DNA of 64,000 nucleotides from the NCBI GenBank assembly GCA_050187875.1, contig JBFWXB010000020.1:1-64000 (forward strand), read 5' to 3'. A program made the position numbers and the translations under genes. Every line of letters starts with the position of its first letter. Position 1 is the first letter of the stretch. Origin of the DNA: JAFKKS01 sp050187875. GTDB lineage: Bacteria; Pseudomonadota; Alphaproteobacteria; Rhizobiales; Xanthobacteraceae. Of the stretch, positions 49,166 through 58,796 are shown in pieces. The notes under the pieces were generated by a model. It was not told the DNA's origin, did not search any database, and saw nothing but the letters and a program-made list of their open reading frames with translations.

Positions 49166-50917
49166 ATGGCCCGGAATGCCCTTCTCCCCCTCTCCGCCCC
49201 CTTCGCAGCCGATCATCGCGCGACGCTCGATGACGTTCTGAGCACGGCGACACCGCTGCAACGGACCTGGCTCGCCGGCTTTCTCGCCGGCCTCGACGCC
49301 GCGGCCGGCGGCGCCGAGCCGGTCGCCGCGCCGCAGGCGCCACCCGCGGAGCCGATCACCATTCTCTACGCGAGCGAATCCGGCAACGCCGAGCGTCTCG
49401 CTCAGGACGCCGCGAAGCTTGCGCGCAAGACCGGCCTCAAGCCGACGCTGCTCGATTTCGCCGATCTCGACGTCGCGCAGCTCGCGAGCGTGAAACACCT
49501 CGTCGTCGTCGCGGCGACCTGGGGCGAAGGCGACCCGCCCTCGCGGGCGGCGCGCGCCTATGGCGAGCTGATGGGGCCGTCCGCGCCGCGGCTCGAAGGG
49601 ACGCGCTTCGCCGTCCTCGCGCTCGGCGACATGGCCTATGCGCAATTCTGCGCCACCGGCAAAGCGATCGACGCGCGGCTCGCCGATCTCGGTGCGACGC
49701 GCGCCGCGGAGCGCATCGACTGCGATCTCGACTTCGATGCGCCCGCCGCCGCGTGGACCAAGGATACGCTGAAGATTTTTGCGCCGGCCGGAGCGGAGAG
49801 CGGCAACGTCGTCGCGGTCGATTTCAAGACGCGCGCCGCGGAAGCAAGTCGCGATCCGGTCGAGGCCGAGATCATCGAGCATATCAATCTCAACTCGTCG
49901 CGTTCCGACAAGAAAACGATCCACCTCGCGCTGTCGTTTCCCAATGGCGCGCCCGCCTATGAGCCCGGCGATTCCCTCGATATCTTCCCGCAGAACGACC
50001 CGACCCTGGTCGAGGCGGTGCTTGCCGCGGCGTCGGTAACGGCGGACGAGGCCTTGCGCAGCGCGCTGACCGGCGAGCGCGACATCACGACCTTGTCGGC
50101 GCAGACCGTCGAGAAATACGCCGCCGCGACGGACCACGCCGCGCTGAAACAGATGATCGCGCGCGGCGAGACGCGCGCCTGGATCGAAGGCCGTCATCTG
50201 ATCGATCTCCTGGAAAGCTTTCCGGCGACGCTCTCGGCCGAGCAGTTCATCGCCCTGACGCGCCCGCTCCCGCCCCGCGCCTATTCGATCGCTTCCTCGC
50301 GCAAGGAATTCCCCGACGAAGCGCATCTTCTCGTCAGCGCCGTGCGCTACGAAACCCATGGCCGCGCGCGGCAAGGCGTCGCCTCGGTGCATATCGCCGA
50401 CCGGCTCAAAGCCGGCGCGACGGTGAAAGTGCGGCTCAAGCCGAACAAGCATTTCCGCCTGCCGAAGCCCGACGCCGACATCATCATGGTCGGCTCGGGC
50501 ACCGGGCTCGCGCCGTTCCGCGCGTTCCTTCAGGAACGACGCGCCGCCGGCGCCACCGGGCGCGCCTGGCTCTTCTTCGGCGACCGGAATTTCCGCAACG
50601 ACTTCCTCTATCAGACCGAATGGCAGGATGCGCTGGAAGACGGGACACTGACGCGGCTCGACCTCGCCTTCTCGCGCGATCAGCCGGAAAAAATTTACGT
50701 GCAGCAGCGGCTGTGGCAACAGCGCGACGATCTCGTCGCCTGGCTCGAGGCCGGCGCGTCCTTCTATGTCTGCGGTGACGCCAAGGCGATGGCGAAGGAC
50801 GTGCGCGCGACCCTCACGCGTGCCTTCGCCGATGTGAAGGGCGCCGCGGGCGATGCGGCGGAGGCGGCGCTCGCGACGATCGAGCGCGAGGGCCGCTATC
50901 TGCAAGACGTCTATTGA
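49166..50917 (+). CDS. cysJ: Sulfite reductase flavoprotein subunit (CysJ-like)
   Basis: This protein of about 583 residues is a diflavin reductase. The N-terminal FMN/flavodoxin domain has ITILYASESGNAERLAQDAA and VVVAATWGEGDPPSRAARAY. The FAD domain has LPPRAYSIASSRKEFPDEAH, and the NADPH domain has MVGSGTGLAPFRAFLQERRA and AWLFFGDRNF, with FYVCGDAKAMAKDV and a final YLQDVY. It passes NADPH electrons via FAD and FMN to CysI. An in-frame TTG at 49136 would add ten residues; ATG 49166 is the first normal start. It leads the cysJ-cysI-cysG operon, with a 7-bp gap to cysI. Confidence 0.93.
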   Translation: MARNALLPLSAPFAADHRATLDDVLSTATPLQRTWLAGFLAGLDAAAGGAEPVAAPQAPPAEPITILYASESGNAERLAQDAAKLARKTGLKPTLLDFADLDVAQLASVKHLVVVAATWGEGDPPSRAARAYGELMGPSAPRLEGTRFAVLALGDMAYAQFCATGKAIDARLADLGATRAAERIDCDLDFDAPAAAWTKDTLKIFAPAGAESGNVVAVDFKTRAAEASRDPVEAEIIEHINLNSSRSDKKTIHLALSFPNGAPAYEPGDSLDIFPQNDPTLVEAVLAAASVTADEALRSALTGERDITTLSAQTVEKYAAATDHAALKQMIARGETRAWIEGRHLIDLLESFPATLSAEQFIALTRPLPPRAYSIASSRKEFPDEAHLLVSAVRYETHGRARQGVASVHIADRLKAGATVKVRLKPNKHFRLPKPDADIIMVGSGTGLAPFRAFLQERRAAGATGRAWLFFGDRNFRNDFLYQTEWQDALEDGTLTRLDLAFSRDQPEKIYVQQRLWQQRDDLVAWLEAGASFYVCGDAKAMAKDVRATLTRAFADVKGAAGDAAEAALATIEREGRYLQDVY

Positions 50918-50924
50918 GGCCGTC

Positions 50925-52664
50925 ATGGGCAAGGAACTCTCACGCAACGAGCACCTCAAGGCGGCGAGCCGGCATCTGCGCGGCACGCTGGCGGAAGGGA
51001 TCGCGGCGACCGCAACCGGCGCGATCTCCGAAGACGATCAGCAGCTCGTCAAATTCCACGGCATGTATCTGCAGGACGACCGCGACCTGCGCGGCGAGCG
51101 CGCGAGGAAGCGCCTTGAAAAGGCCTACGCCTTCATGGTGCGGCTGCGTATCCCCGGCGGCGTCTGCACGCCGCAGCAATGGCTCGCGCTCGACAAGATC
51201 GCGCGCGATTACGGCAACGGCACGTTCCGCCTGACGACGCGGCAGACGTTCCAGTTCCACGGCGTCATCAAATCGAACGTGAAGGCGACGATCCAGGCGA
51301 TCGACGCCGTGCTGCTCGACACGCTCGCGGCCTGCGGCGACGTCAACCGCAACGTCCTTTCCGCCTCCAATCCGCATCGCTCGCACGCGCACGCAACAGC
51401 GTATGAACTCGCCCGCAAGCTCTCCGCGCATCTTCTCCCGCGCACTGGCGCGTATCGCGAGATCTGGCTCGATGGCGAGAAGGTCGTCGGCGGCGAAGGC
51501 GAAGTCGTCGAGCCGATCCTCGGCGCGACCTATCTGCCGCGCAAATTCAAGATCGTCATCGCGGTGCCGCCGGACAACGACGTCGACGTCTTCGCGCAAG
51601 ACCTCGGCTTCATCGCCATTCTCGACAAACGCGGAAACCTCAAAGGCTGGAACGTGACCGCCGGCGGCGGCATGGGCATGACCCATGGCGAGCCAGACAC
51701 ATATCCGCGCACGGCCGACGTTCTCGGCTTCTGCGCGCCCGAGGACGCGATTGCGGTCGCGGAAGCCGTCCTCACCGTGCAACGCGACTGGGGCGACCGC
51801 GGCAATCGCAAGCATGCGCGCCTGAAATACACGATCGAGGATCGCGGGCTCGAAGCTGTCCGCGCCGAGGTCGAGCGCCGGGTCGGCAAGGCATTCGCGC
51901 CGGCGCAGCCCTTTGCCTTCGAGACGACGTCTGACCGTTACGGCTGGGTCGACGGTGAGAACGGCAAGGCGCATCTCACGCTGTTCATCGAGAACGGGCG
52001 GCTGCGCGACATCCCCGGCGGCGCTTCGCTTCTCACCGGCATGCGGCGGATTGCGGAAATCCACCAAGGAGAGTTTCGCCTCACCGCGAACCAGAACGTC
52101 ATCGTCGCGAATATCGCGCCCGAGGCGCGCGCCGCAATCGACTCGCTCGTCGCCGAACATGGCTTTGCCCGGAGCGCGACCGCGCTGCGCCGCAACGCGA
52201 TGGCCTGCGTCGCGCTGCCGACCTGCGGGCTCGCGCTTGCCGAGAGCGAGCGCTATCTGCCGACGCTCATTACCGCGCTCGAAGCGCGTCTCGCCGCGCA
52301 CGGCCTCGCGGATGACGAGATCACCATCCGCATGACCGGCTGCCCGAATGGCTGTGCCCGGCCCTATCTCGCCGAGATCGGCCTCGTTGGCAAAGGGCCG
52401 GACCGCTACAACCTCTATCTCGGCGGCGCCTTCGACGGCACGCGGCTCTCGAAACTCTTTGCCGAAGATCTCGGGCATGACGCGATCATCGCCACGCTCG
52501 ACCCGCTCTTCGCGGCCTATGCGCGCGAGCGCCGCGCGTCCGAGCACTTCTCCGATTTTCTCATCCGCACCAAGCGCGTCGCAAAGACTGGAAACGGGCG
52601 CAACTTCCACGCCCACACAGGCCCCGGCGCCGGGGCGCAAGCGAACGCAAAGGCGGTCGCATGA
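50925..52664 (+). CDS. cysI: Sulfite reductase hemoprotein subunit (NADPH-type)
   Basis: This 579-residue assimilatory sulfite reductase beta subunit reduces sulfite to sulfide at a coupled siroheme and 4Fe-4S centre. The cluster/siroheme cysteines are C428, C434, C473 and C477 (CVALPTCG and TGCPNGCARPY), matching the spacing in E. coli CysI. Earlier FRLTTRQTFQFHGVIKSN and CGDVNRNVLSASNP carry siroheme- and sulfite-contact residues. ATG at 50925 is seven bases after cysJ, and the stop overlaps cysG as ATGA. The cofactor is made by the next gene product. Confidence 0.95.
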   Translation: MGKELSRNEHLKAASRHLRGTLAEGIAATATGAISEDDQQLVKFHGMYLQDDRDLRGERARKRLEKAYAFMVRLRIPGGVCTPQQWLALDKIARDYGNGTFRLTTRQTFQFHGVIKSNVKATIQAIDAVLLDTLAACGDVNRNVLSASNPHRSHAHATAYELARKLSAHLLPRTGAYREIWLDGEKVVGGEGEVVEPILGATYLPRKFKIVIAVPPDNDVDVFAQDLGFIAILDKRGNLKGWNVTAGGGMGMTHGEPDTYPRTADVLGFCAPEDAIAVAEAVLTVQRDWGDRGNRKHARLKYTIEDRGLEAVRAEVERRVGKAFAPAQPFAFETTSDRYGWVDGENGKAHLTLFIENGRLRDIPGGASLLTGMRRIAEIHQGEFRLTANQNVIVANIAPEARAAIDSLVAEHGFARSATALRRNAMACVALPTCGLALAESERYLPTLITALEARLAAHGLADDEITIRMTGCPNGCARPYLAEIGLVGKGPDRYNLYLGGAFDGTRLSKLFAEDLGHDAIIATLDPLFAAYARERRASEHFSDFLIRTKRVAKTGNGRNFHAHTGPGAGAQANAKAVA

Positions 52665-54151
52665 CGATGCATGTCCAACCACGTGAGACGCGCCCGGTGC
52701 GGCTCGCCAGCCTGTCGAAATTGCCGCTGTTCCTCGAGCTTGCCGGCAAGAAATGCGTGATCGTCGGCGACGGCGACGCCGTCGCCTGGAAGGCGGAGCT
52801 GTTCGCCTCCGCCGGGGCACGCGTGCGCGTCTTCGCGCCAGCGCCCTGCGCCGAGCTCACTTACGTTGCCGAGGGCAACGCCGCCGTCGACCTCGTCGCG
52901 CGGCCGTGCCGCGACGCCGATCTTGACGACACGTCGCTGCTGATCATCGGCGTCGACGACGCGGAGGACGCGCGCCGGCTCGCGGCGGCCGCGCGCAGCC
53001 GCGGTATCCTCGTCAATGTCATCGACCAGCCGGCGCTGTGCGACTTTCAGTTCGGCACGATCGTCAACCGCTCGCCCGTCGTCATCGGCATATCGACCGA
53101 CGGCGCCGCGCCCATTCTCGGGCAAGCCATCCGCCGCCGCATCGAGGCGGTGCTGCCCGCCTCCGTCGGCGCCTGGGCCGCCGCAGCCAAGGAGTTCCGC
53201 GTGCGCCTAAAAGATATCCTCACGTCACGCGCGGCGCGGCGTCAGTTCTGGGAGCGCTTCGTCGACATCACCTTCATCTCGCAGCAGGAAGAGGACGAGA
53301 AGCTCGCCGCGCTCGAACGCATGGCGCAGACAATTCTCGCCGGAAAGGCGCCGCCGCCCGTCGGGCATGTCGCGATCGTCGGCGCGGGCCCCGGCGCCCC
53401 CGACCTCCTCACACTCAAGGCGATGCGCGAGCTCCAGGCGGCGGACGTCATTCTCTACGATCGGCTGGTGACGCCGGAAGTGCTCGAGCTCGGCCGCCGC
53501 GAGGCGCGCCGCATCCTCGTCGGCAAAAGCGGCCATGGCGAGCGCGTCCGGCAAAGCGACATCAACGCGCTCATCATCTCGCTGGCACGCGACGGGCAGC
53601 GCGTCGTCCGTCTCAAGGGCGGCGATCCCGCGATCTTCGGCCGCACGAGCGAGGAAACGGAGGCCTGCCGCGCAGCCGGCATTCCCTTCTCGATCGTCCC
53701 CGGCGTGACGACGGCGAGCGCGGCGGCGGCGGCGCTAGCGCTTTCGCTGACGCAACGCGAGGACGTGCGGCGCGTGCAATTCATCACCGGCCATGACCGG
53801 CACGGCGAACTTCCTGCCGATCTCGACCTCGGCACCCTCGCCGACCCCCATGCGACGACGATCGTCTATATGGGGCGGCGCACCGCCGCGCTCCTCGCGC
53901 AACGCCTGCGCGCGCATGGCCTGCCGGCGGCGACGCCCGTGATCGTTGCGACGAATGTTTCGCGGCGCGATCAGCGCGTCTTGCCGATGCGGCTTGGCGG
54001 CCTTGCCGAAGGCGAGCTTCCGCCGGATGGCGATGCGCCGACGCTGATCATGATCGGACGGGCGTTTGCGCAGCCCGCGCAGGACGAGCAAACGTTCAGC
54101 GCCGCCGCGCCGGCGCCGGTGCAACAGCAAGCGCTGGCGGCGGCCGGCTGA
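52661..54151 (+). CDS. cysG: Siroheme synthase, bifunctional CysG
   Basis: This 496-residue fused enzyme has an N-terminal precorrin-2 dehydrogenase/ferrochelatase module (about 10-215; VIVGDGDAVAWKAELFASAG and VNRSPVVIGISTDGAAPILG) and a C-terminal uroporphyrinogen-III methyltransferase (about 225-475; VAIVGAGPGAPDLLTLKAMR, VVRLKGGDPAIFGR, VPGVTTASAAAAAL). Three steps of siroheme synthesis from uroporphyrinogen III, plus iron insertion, are in one chain. Its ATG overlaps the cysI stop. The 3' end overlaps the convergent polymerase gene by 56 bp. The operon gives enzyme and cofactor together. Confidence 0.95.
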   Translation: MTMHVQPRETRPVRLASLSKLPLFLELAGKKCVIVGDGDAVAWKAELFASAGARVRVFAPAPCAELTYVAEGNAAVDLVARPCRDADLDDTSLLIIGVDDAEDARRLAAAARSRGILVNVIDQPALCDFQFGTIVNRSPVVIGISTDGAAPILGQAIRRRIEAVLPASVGAWAAAAKEFRVRLKDILTSRAARRQFWERFVDITFISQQEEDEKLAALERMAQTILAGKAPPPVGHVAIVGAGPGAPDLLTLKAMRELQAADVILYDRLVTPEVLELGRREARRILVGKSGHGERVRQSDINALIISLARDGQRVVRLKGGDPAIFGRTSEETEACRAAGIPFSIVPGVTTASAAAAALALSLTQREDVRRVQFITGHDRHGELPADLDLGTLADPHATTIVYMGRRTAALLAQRLRAHGLPAATPVIVATNVSRRDQRVLPMRLGGLAEGELPPDGDAPTLIMIGRAFAQPAQDEQTFSAAAPAPVQQQALAAAG

Positions 54152-55469
54152 CCTTCGTCATTCTGGCTGTTTGCGGGGATCGCGTCACGGCGGCGACGCC
54201 GAGAAGGAACCACGCCAAGCTCGCCGTCTTGATCGTGAACGCAGAGTTGCTCACGCACAAGATCGTGCCGATGTAGAGTGCCATCAGATTACGCATCACG
54301 TAATATTGCCGGTCGATGCCCTTCACCGCGAAGAACACACCCCACAAGCCGGCGAGGCCGAAAAGGCCGACGAAGCTGATGATGTAGGCGTATCCGGAAT
54401 CGAACGCCTGCATTTTCGAGGGGCGTAGCGCAAACCACGTCAGCGGGTCGAAATCGGCGAGGATCTGCGCCGAGAGGACGAAGCGGCCGACGAAGCCGTT
54501 ATCGACGTAGCGGTTCTGCGGGTCATAGCTGCCGGTTACGACCGCCGGCACCAGGATCAAGACGATCAGCGCGACAAGCGGGATGCTGAGCATCCCGGCG
54601 TTCGCGATTCCTAAGGGAAGTAACATCACGGCCAACGCCAGCACGCAGAGATAGGCGCCGAAGCGGCTGTCGGAGAGCACGATCAGCACGAACGCGGTCA
54701 CGAACAGACCGATTTGATACTTGTCGCCGAACTTGGAGCGCACCATGGCCCACAGCGCGACGATGACGCCGAAATTGCCGAGCGAAACCGGCTCCAAGAA
54801 CACGGAGGAGACGCGGTGATCGCCGAGAAAGGGGAAAAGATTGCGGCCGCCCTGGGGACCGCCCGTCGGCCGCATGCCACTGATGAACAGGTCTGCGGAC
54901 TGCAGCGCCTGCTTCGCCTCCATCGTGCCGCGCGCGATGTAATATTTCGCGACGCTGAAATATTTCACGAACTCGTCGAGCGCGAAATACTCGAAGAGCG
55001 CGAAGACGAGAACGACCGCGATGGTGACGCGCACGATGAAATCCGCGGTCTTCAAGTCCGCAACGCGCTGGCCGAGCATGAAGAAGGCGACCGGGATGAT
55101 CAGGTCGCGCGCGATCTTGATGTCGAACGTATCGTCGGTCGCAAAAACGACACGCAGCGCCGAGAGCGTCAACGTCCAAAGAATGATGCAAGCGAGCAGC
55201 AACAGATGTTCGTGCCGCAACTCGCCATAGGCATAGAGAAACGTCAGCGAGATGATGAGCACCTCGCAACCGATGACATGCAGGTTGCTGACGCTCATGA
55301 AGCCGGTGTTGAGGAAGCAGAGCGCCATGTTGAATGTGACGGCGCCCAGAACGAGGGCGAGCGCGATCCAGCGCTGGAGCCTGTCTGCTCGCGCCGGTGA
55401 GTGCGCTACGGGGATCGCTCCGCGCATCGGCCGCGGCCCGGAGGGAAATGCCGCGCCGCGAAGCGTCAC
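54096..55469 (-). CDS. Exopolysaccharide polymerase-like membrane protein (GumE-like)
   Basis: This 457-residue protein has about 11 membrane helices and the layout of GumE/Wzy-type EPS polymerases. It has a long extracellular stretch between helices (about 180-225; SGMRPTGGPQGGRNLFPFLG and HRVSSVFLEPVSLGNFGVIV) that resembles the GumE/O-antigen-ligase-like loop, and an end with FDSGYAYIISFVGLFGLAGL. It starts at GTG 55469, overlapping the glycanase stop as GTGA. ATG 55427 is a possible later start. The 3' end overlaps cysG by 56 bp. It would join repeat units at the periplasmic face. The GumE assignment is from pattern and gene context. Confidence 0.72.
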   Translation of the reverse strand: MTLRGAAFPSGPRPMRGAIPVAHSPARADRLQRWIALALVLGAVTFNMALCFLNTGFMSVSNLHVIGCEVLIISLTFLYAYGELRHEHLLLLACIILWTLTLSALRVVFATDDTFDIKIARDLIIPVAFFMLGQRVADLKTADFIVRVTIAVVLVFALFEYFALDEFVKYFSVAKYYIARGTMEAKQALQSADLFISGMRPTGGPQGGRNLFPFLGDHRVSSVFLEPVSLGNFGVIVALWAMVRSKFGDKYQIGLFVTAFVLIVLSDSRFGAYLCVLALAVMLLPLGIANAGMLSIPLVALIVLILVPAVVTGSYDPQNRYVDNGFVGRFVLSAQILADFDPLTWFALRPSKMQAFDSGYAYIISFVGLFGLAGLWGVFFAVKGIDRQYYVMRNLMALYIGTILCVSNSAFTIKTASLAWFLLGVAAVTRSPQTARMTKVSRPPPALAVAPAPARRR

Positions 55470-56557
55470 CGAGCGCTCCCCTGCGCCGGCTGAGGGCGCT
55501 GGCCGGTATTCGGCGCCGCGCCACGCGAGCGCGTGGCCGTGAGGTGCTTGAGCAATGTCTGCATTTGCGGCGGATCAACGCCATCGACCGGCTGCACGCT
55601 GGTGAAATAGCTGCGCGGCCAAGGCCCCGCCGCCCAATAGGTCCATCCGATCCACACATCGGCATTGTCCGCCATGAAGGCGAGCATGCCGTCAAGCGCT
55701 GCGAGGCAAGTCGCATCGCTTCCCGCGCCGAACTCGCCGAGGAACGCGCGGCGATGCTGCTGGCGCAGCCATTGCGTCGCGCCGGCAAGCGTGTCGGCGC
55801 CGACCGTCGCGCTTTTGCAGTTGGGCTTCGTCCCGGAATAGTTGCCGTCGAGATATTGATGCATCTCATAGGCGAAATTGTTGGCCGGGTCGGAGACGCG
55901 CGCCATCGCCTCCGCGTTCGGCGTCCCGTAGCTGCGGCTCGCCCAGCTATGCGCGCCCGTCCACCCATTGCCGGGGACGAGGATGAGGTTGCGCGCGCCC
56001 GCCTGGCGAATGGCCGCGATCGCTTTGTTCGCAGCATCGAGCCATGTCTCGGTCGCAAGCCCCTTCGGCTCGTTCATCAGGCCGAAAATGACCTTTTGGT
56101 TGTTCTTGTAGTGGGCTGCCAGGCGCTTCCAGAGGTCAGCCAGCGCGTCGGGCGGAACCTCCGGCGTGCCGATCGGCCGGCGCATGAACGCGGCATAATT
56201 GTGCACGTCGAGAATGACGGTCGCGCCCTTCGCTGTCGCGTAACTGACGACATCATCGAGAAGTTTCAGCTCGCCGGAATCGAGCTCGCCGTAGAGCGCA
56301 TGCTGCACGCGCTCCCAGCGGAAGGGAATCCGCAGCGTGCGCAAGCCCTTGCCGATGAAGTGGTCCATCGTCGCATGCGAGGGATAGAAATAATCGGTGC
56401 CGTGCTTGCCTGGCACATTCTTGCCGAACTCCGCGCCAGCGATGTTCACGCCCGTCATGAACGGCCCGTGTGCCGGCTGACTTCTCGGCGTGGCGCTGAT
56501 CGAAGCGACCGCACTGAGCAGAATCGCGACAAGAAGAAGGCAAATTGTTTTCGACAC
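55466..56557 (-). CDS. Secreted glycoside hydrolase family 5 endoglucanase-like protein
   Basis: This 363-residue protein has a signal peptide (KTICLLLVAILLSAVASISA) and a GH5 catalytic TIM barrel. The acid/base is E163 in GLMNEPKG and the nucleophile is E275 in FLGEFGAG. The barrel start GVNIAGAEFG, LRIPFRWERV and DVHNYAAFM are canonical GH5 blocks. GTG at 56557 follows AAGG. The stop overlaps the polymerase start, so the glycanase and polymerase are coupled. This suggests a role in trimming or releasing the EPS, or in removing mislocalised glucan backbone, rather than in cellulose use. Confidence 0.9.
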   Translation of the reverse strand: MSKTICLLLVAILLSAVASISATPRSQPAHGPFMTGVNIAGAEFGKNVPGKHGTDYFYPSHATMDHFIGKGLRTLRIPFRWERVQHALYGELDSGELKLLDDVVSYATAKGATVILDVHNYAAFMRRPIGTPEVPPDALADLWKRLAAHYKNNQKVIFGLMNEPKGLATETWLDAANKAIAAIRQAGARNLILVPGNGWTGAHSWASRSYGTPNAEAMARVSDPANNFAYEMHQYLDGNYSGTKPNCKSATVGADTLAGATQWLRQQHRRAFLGEFGAGSDATCLAALDGMLAFMADNADVWIGWTYWAAGPWPRSYFTSVQPVDGVDPPQMQTLLKHLTATRSRGAAPNTGQRPQPAQGSAR

Positions 56558-56934
56558 GCGCGACCTTGAGATTCAAATCAGAACAGTCGAAGCGCAAAGC
56601 GCCGGAATGCATCCGCTCCTTGCATCGAGTTTACGAATGCGCGCCGTCTCTAGCCGCGCGATACGACCTCACAATGACTCAAGCGGGGCGTCATCGTGAC
56701 GATACCGTTTGTAATTTAAGTTGAACGCGACGATCCGGCACTGCTCTGCGCGTGCGCAATGTGACGATTGTTTGCGCATCATGCGGCGAGAGTTTGCGCA
56801 GCACCTATGCGCTGCGCTGCGGCATTGACCATCGTTTTTTCGCATTTGTGAGAGAGCGTGCGCTCGCGCTCATCATCATGCGTGATGCACGCACAGACCA
56901 AATATCCCGCAAACAATAACAGGCGCCGCCGCGC
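56558..56934. promoter_or_regulatory. Divergent promoter region of the EPS locus with three TGCGCA motifs
   Basis: This 377-bp gap holds the promoters of the glycanase-polymerase pair and of the glycosyltransferase operon. TGCGCA occurs at 56753-56758, 56773-56778 and 56795-56800, spaced 20 and 22 bp (about two helical turns). The last two are within TTTGCGCA direct repeats. An AT-rich tract, TTTGTAATTTAAG, is at 56708-56720. CATCA/TGATG repeats occur near 56870-56885. No ribosome site of strength precedes ATG 56935. Confidence 0.4.
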
Positions 56935-58794
56935 ATGCGAATCGTCCACGTGGTCCGGCAATTCCATCCTGCTGTCGGTGGAATGGAAGAGGTCGTCGGC
57001 GAGCTCGCGGCGACGCAGGCCAAAGCCGGACACGCGATCCGCGTCGTCACGCTCAATCGCATCTTCAAGGAACACGGCACACTTGCGGAGCGCGAAACGC
57101 TCGGCGATGTCGAGATCGTGCGCGTGCCCTTTATCGGCTCGACGCGCTATCCGATCGCCTGGCAGGTGATCCGGCATATCAAGGATGCCGACATCGTGCA
57201 TGTCCACGGCATCGATTTTCTTTTCGACTATCTCGCCTGGACCGCGCCGCTGCATCGGCGCAAGCTCGTCGTATCGACGCATGGCGCGTTCTTTCATACG
57301 CGCTATGCGGCGGCGCTCAAACGGCTCTATTTCCCGACCGCAACGCGCTTTTCGCTCAGCCGCTATGTCGGCGTGGCCGCCGTTAGCGCGGCGGACGAGG
57401 AGCTGTTCTCGACGATCCGTCCGCGCGGCATGTCGCTGATCGAGAACGGCGTCAACATCACGAAATTTGCCGACGCTTCGTCCCGGGTGCCGCGCAAGGC
57501 GATGATCACGCTTGGCCGCTTCTCCATCAACAAGCGGCTCGACCGCGCGATCGCATTCCTTGCGGCGCTCCGCCGCACCGATCCTGAATGGACGTTGACG
57601 ATCGCGGGACGCGCCGCCGATCTCGACGCGGGGGACCTGCAACGCCTCGCGGCCGAAGCCGGCGTCGCCGATGCCGTCACCGTCGTTTCGTCGCCGTCGA
57701 CCGACGACATTCGGGCGCTGATCAGCGAATGCTCGGTCTTTGTCAGCGCGTCCGATTATGAAGGTTTTGGGCTTGCGGCGGTGGAAAGCATGTCCGCCGG
57801 GCTCTTTCCGCTTCTGAGCGACATCCCGCCATTCCGCAAGCTGGTCGACACGACCGGCGTCGGCCTCACCCTCGATTTTTCCGACAGCACGGCCGCGGCG
57901 GCCGCGTTTCGCGCACGGTGGGACGAGATTACGAAGTCCTATCCCGCCAATCGCGACGCGGCCATCGCCGCGAGCGGGGCCTATGGCTGGCCGCGCGTCA
58001 CCGCGCAATACGAAACACTTTACGAATCTGTGCGCGGCACCAAGGTGCGCGCCATTCTCGACGTTCCGGTCGACGTGCGGACATTCTCGGAAGCGACGGT
58101 CATGCTCGACCGCCGCGCACGCGACGACAGCCCGGACATGGTCATCTTCGCCAACGCGCACACGCTCAACCACGCCAGTGTGGATGTGCGCACGCGCGAG
58201 GCGCTGAAGAAATCCATCGTCTTCAATGACGGTGTCGGCCTCGATATCGCGAGCCGGCTGCTGTTCGGACAGCGCTTTCCCGAGAATCTGAACGGAACGG
58301 ATTTCGTGCCCGCGTATCTTGCGCAGACACGCAACCGCTACCGTATCTTCCTTCTCGGCGGGCGGCCCGGCATCGCCGAGCGCGCGGCCGAGCGCCTCGC
58401 ACGCATCGCGCCGCATCATACCGTCGTTGGAACCAACCACGGCTATCTGTCGCCCGCCGAAACGTCGGACGTGATCGCGCGCATCCGTTCCACGCGTGCC
58501 GATGTCCTGCTGATCGGGCTTGGCGATCCCAAGCAGGAGCTATGGCTGACCGAACATCTCGCGCAAACCGGCTGCAAGCTCGGCCTCGGCGTCGGCGCGT
58601 TGTTCGACTTCATGGCGGAAGTGGTGCCGCGCGCGCCGGCGTGGGTGCGCAAAGCACGGCTCGAATGGGTCTATCGCATGGCGCAGGAACCGGGCCGTCT
58701 CTGGCGCCGTTATCTCGTCGGCATGCCGATCTTCCTCTTCCGCGTGGCGCGCCAATGGGTGACCGGCGCGCGCGTCTCGAACGTGCTGGAGTGA
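56935..58794 (+). CDS. Fused GT4 (GumH-like) and GT26 (GumM/WecG/TagA-like) glycosyltransferase
   Basis: This 619-residue protein joins two glycosyltransferases. Residues 1-365 are a GT4 enzyme: VRQFHPAVGGMEEVVGELA at the start, VENGV-type loop LIENGVNITKFA, and E-x7-E motif EGFGLAAVE (276-284). Residues about 375-619 are a WecG/TagA/CpsF-type GT26 enzyme: NDGVGLDIASR (431-441), LNGTDFVPAYLA, GLGDPKQELWL (528-538), and the C-terminal helix block LGVGALFDFMAE with VPRAPAWVRKARLEWVYRM. In xanthan synthesis GumM adds glucose and GumH mannose to the lipid-linked unit, as separate proteins. A fusion would couple consecutive additions. The exact sugars are inferred. No internal stop or frameshift is seen. 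Confidence 0.88.
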   Translation: MRIVHVVRQFHPAVGGMEEVVGELAATQAKAGHAIRVVTLNRIFKEHGTLAERETLGDVEIVRVPFIGSTRYPIAWQVIRHIKDADIVHVHGIDFLFDYLAWTAPLHRRKLVVSTHGAFFHTRYAAALKRLYFPTATRFSLSRYVGVAAVSAADEELFSTIRPRGMSLIENGVNITKFADASSRVPRKAMITLGRFSINKRLDRAIAFLAALRRTDPEWTLTIAGRAADLDAGDLQRLAAEAGVADAVTVVSSPSTDDIRALISECSVFVSASDYEGFGLAAVESMSAGLFPLLSDIPPFRKLVDTTGVGLTLDFSDSTAAAAAFRARWDEITKSYPANRDAAIAASGAYGWPRVTAQYETLYESVRGTKVRAILDVPVDVRTFSEATVMLDRRARDDSPDMVIFANAHTLNHASVDVRTREALKKSIVFNDGVGLDIASRLLFGQRFPENLNGTDFVPAYLAQTRNRYRIFLLGGRPGIAERAAERLARIAPHHTVVGTNHGYLSPAETSDVIARIRSTRADVLLIGLGDPKQELWLTEHLAQTGCKLGLGVGALFDFMAEVVPRAPAWVRKARLEWVYRMAQEPGRLWRRYLVGMPIFLFRVARQWVTGARVSNVLE

Positions 58795-58796
58795 CC

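Noticed and set aside
54096..54151. Possible frameshift or misassembly where cysG and the polymerase overlap tail to tail
   Set aside because: Both proteins are complete before the overlap, and a 56-bp convergent overlap of low-complexity tails needs no error to explain it.
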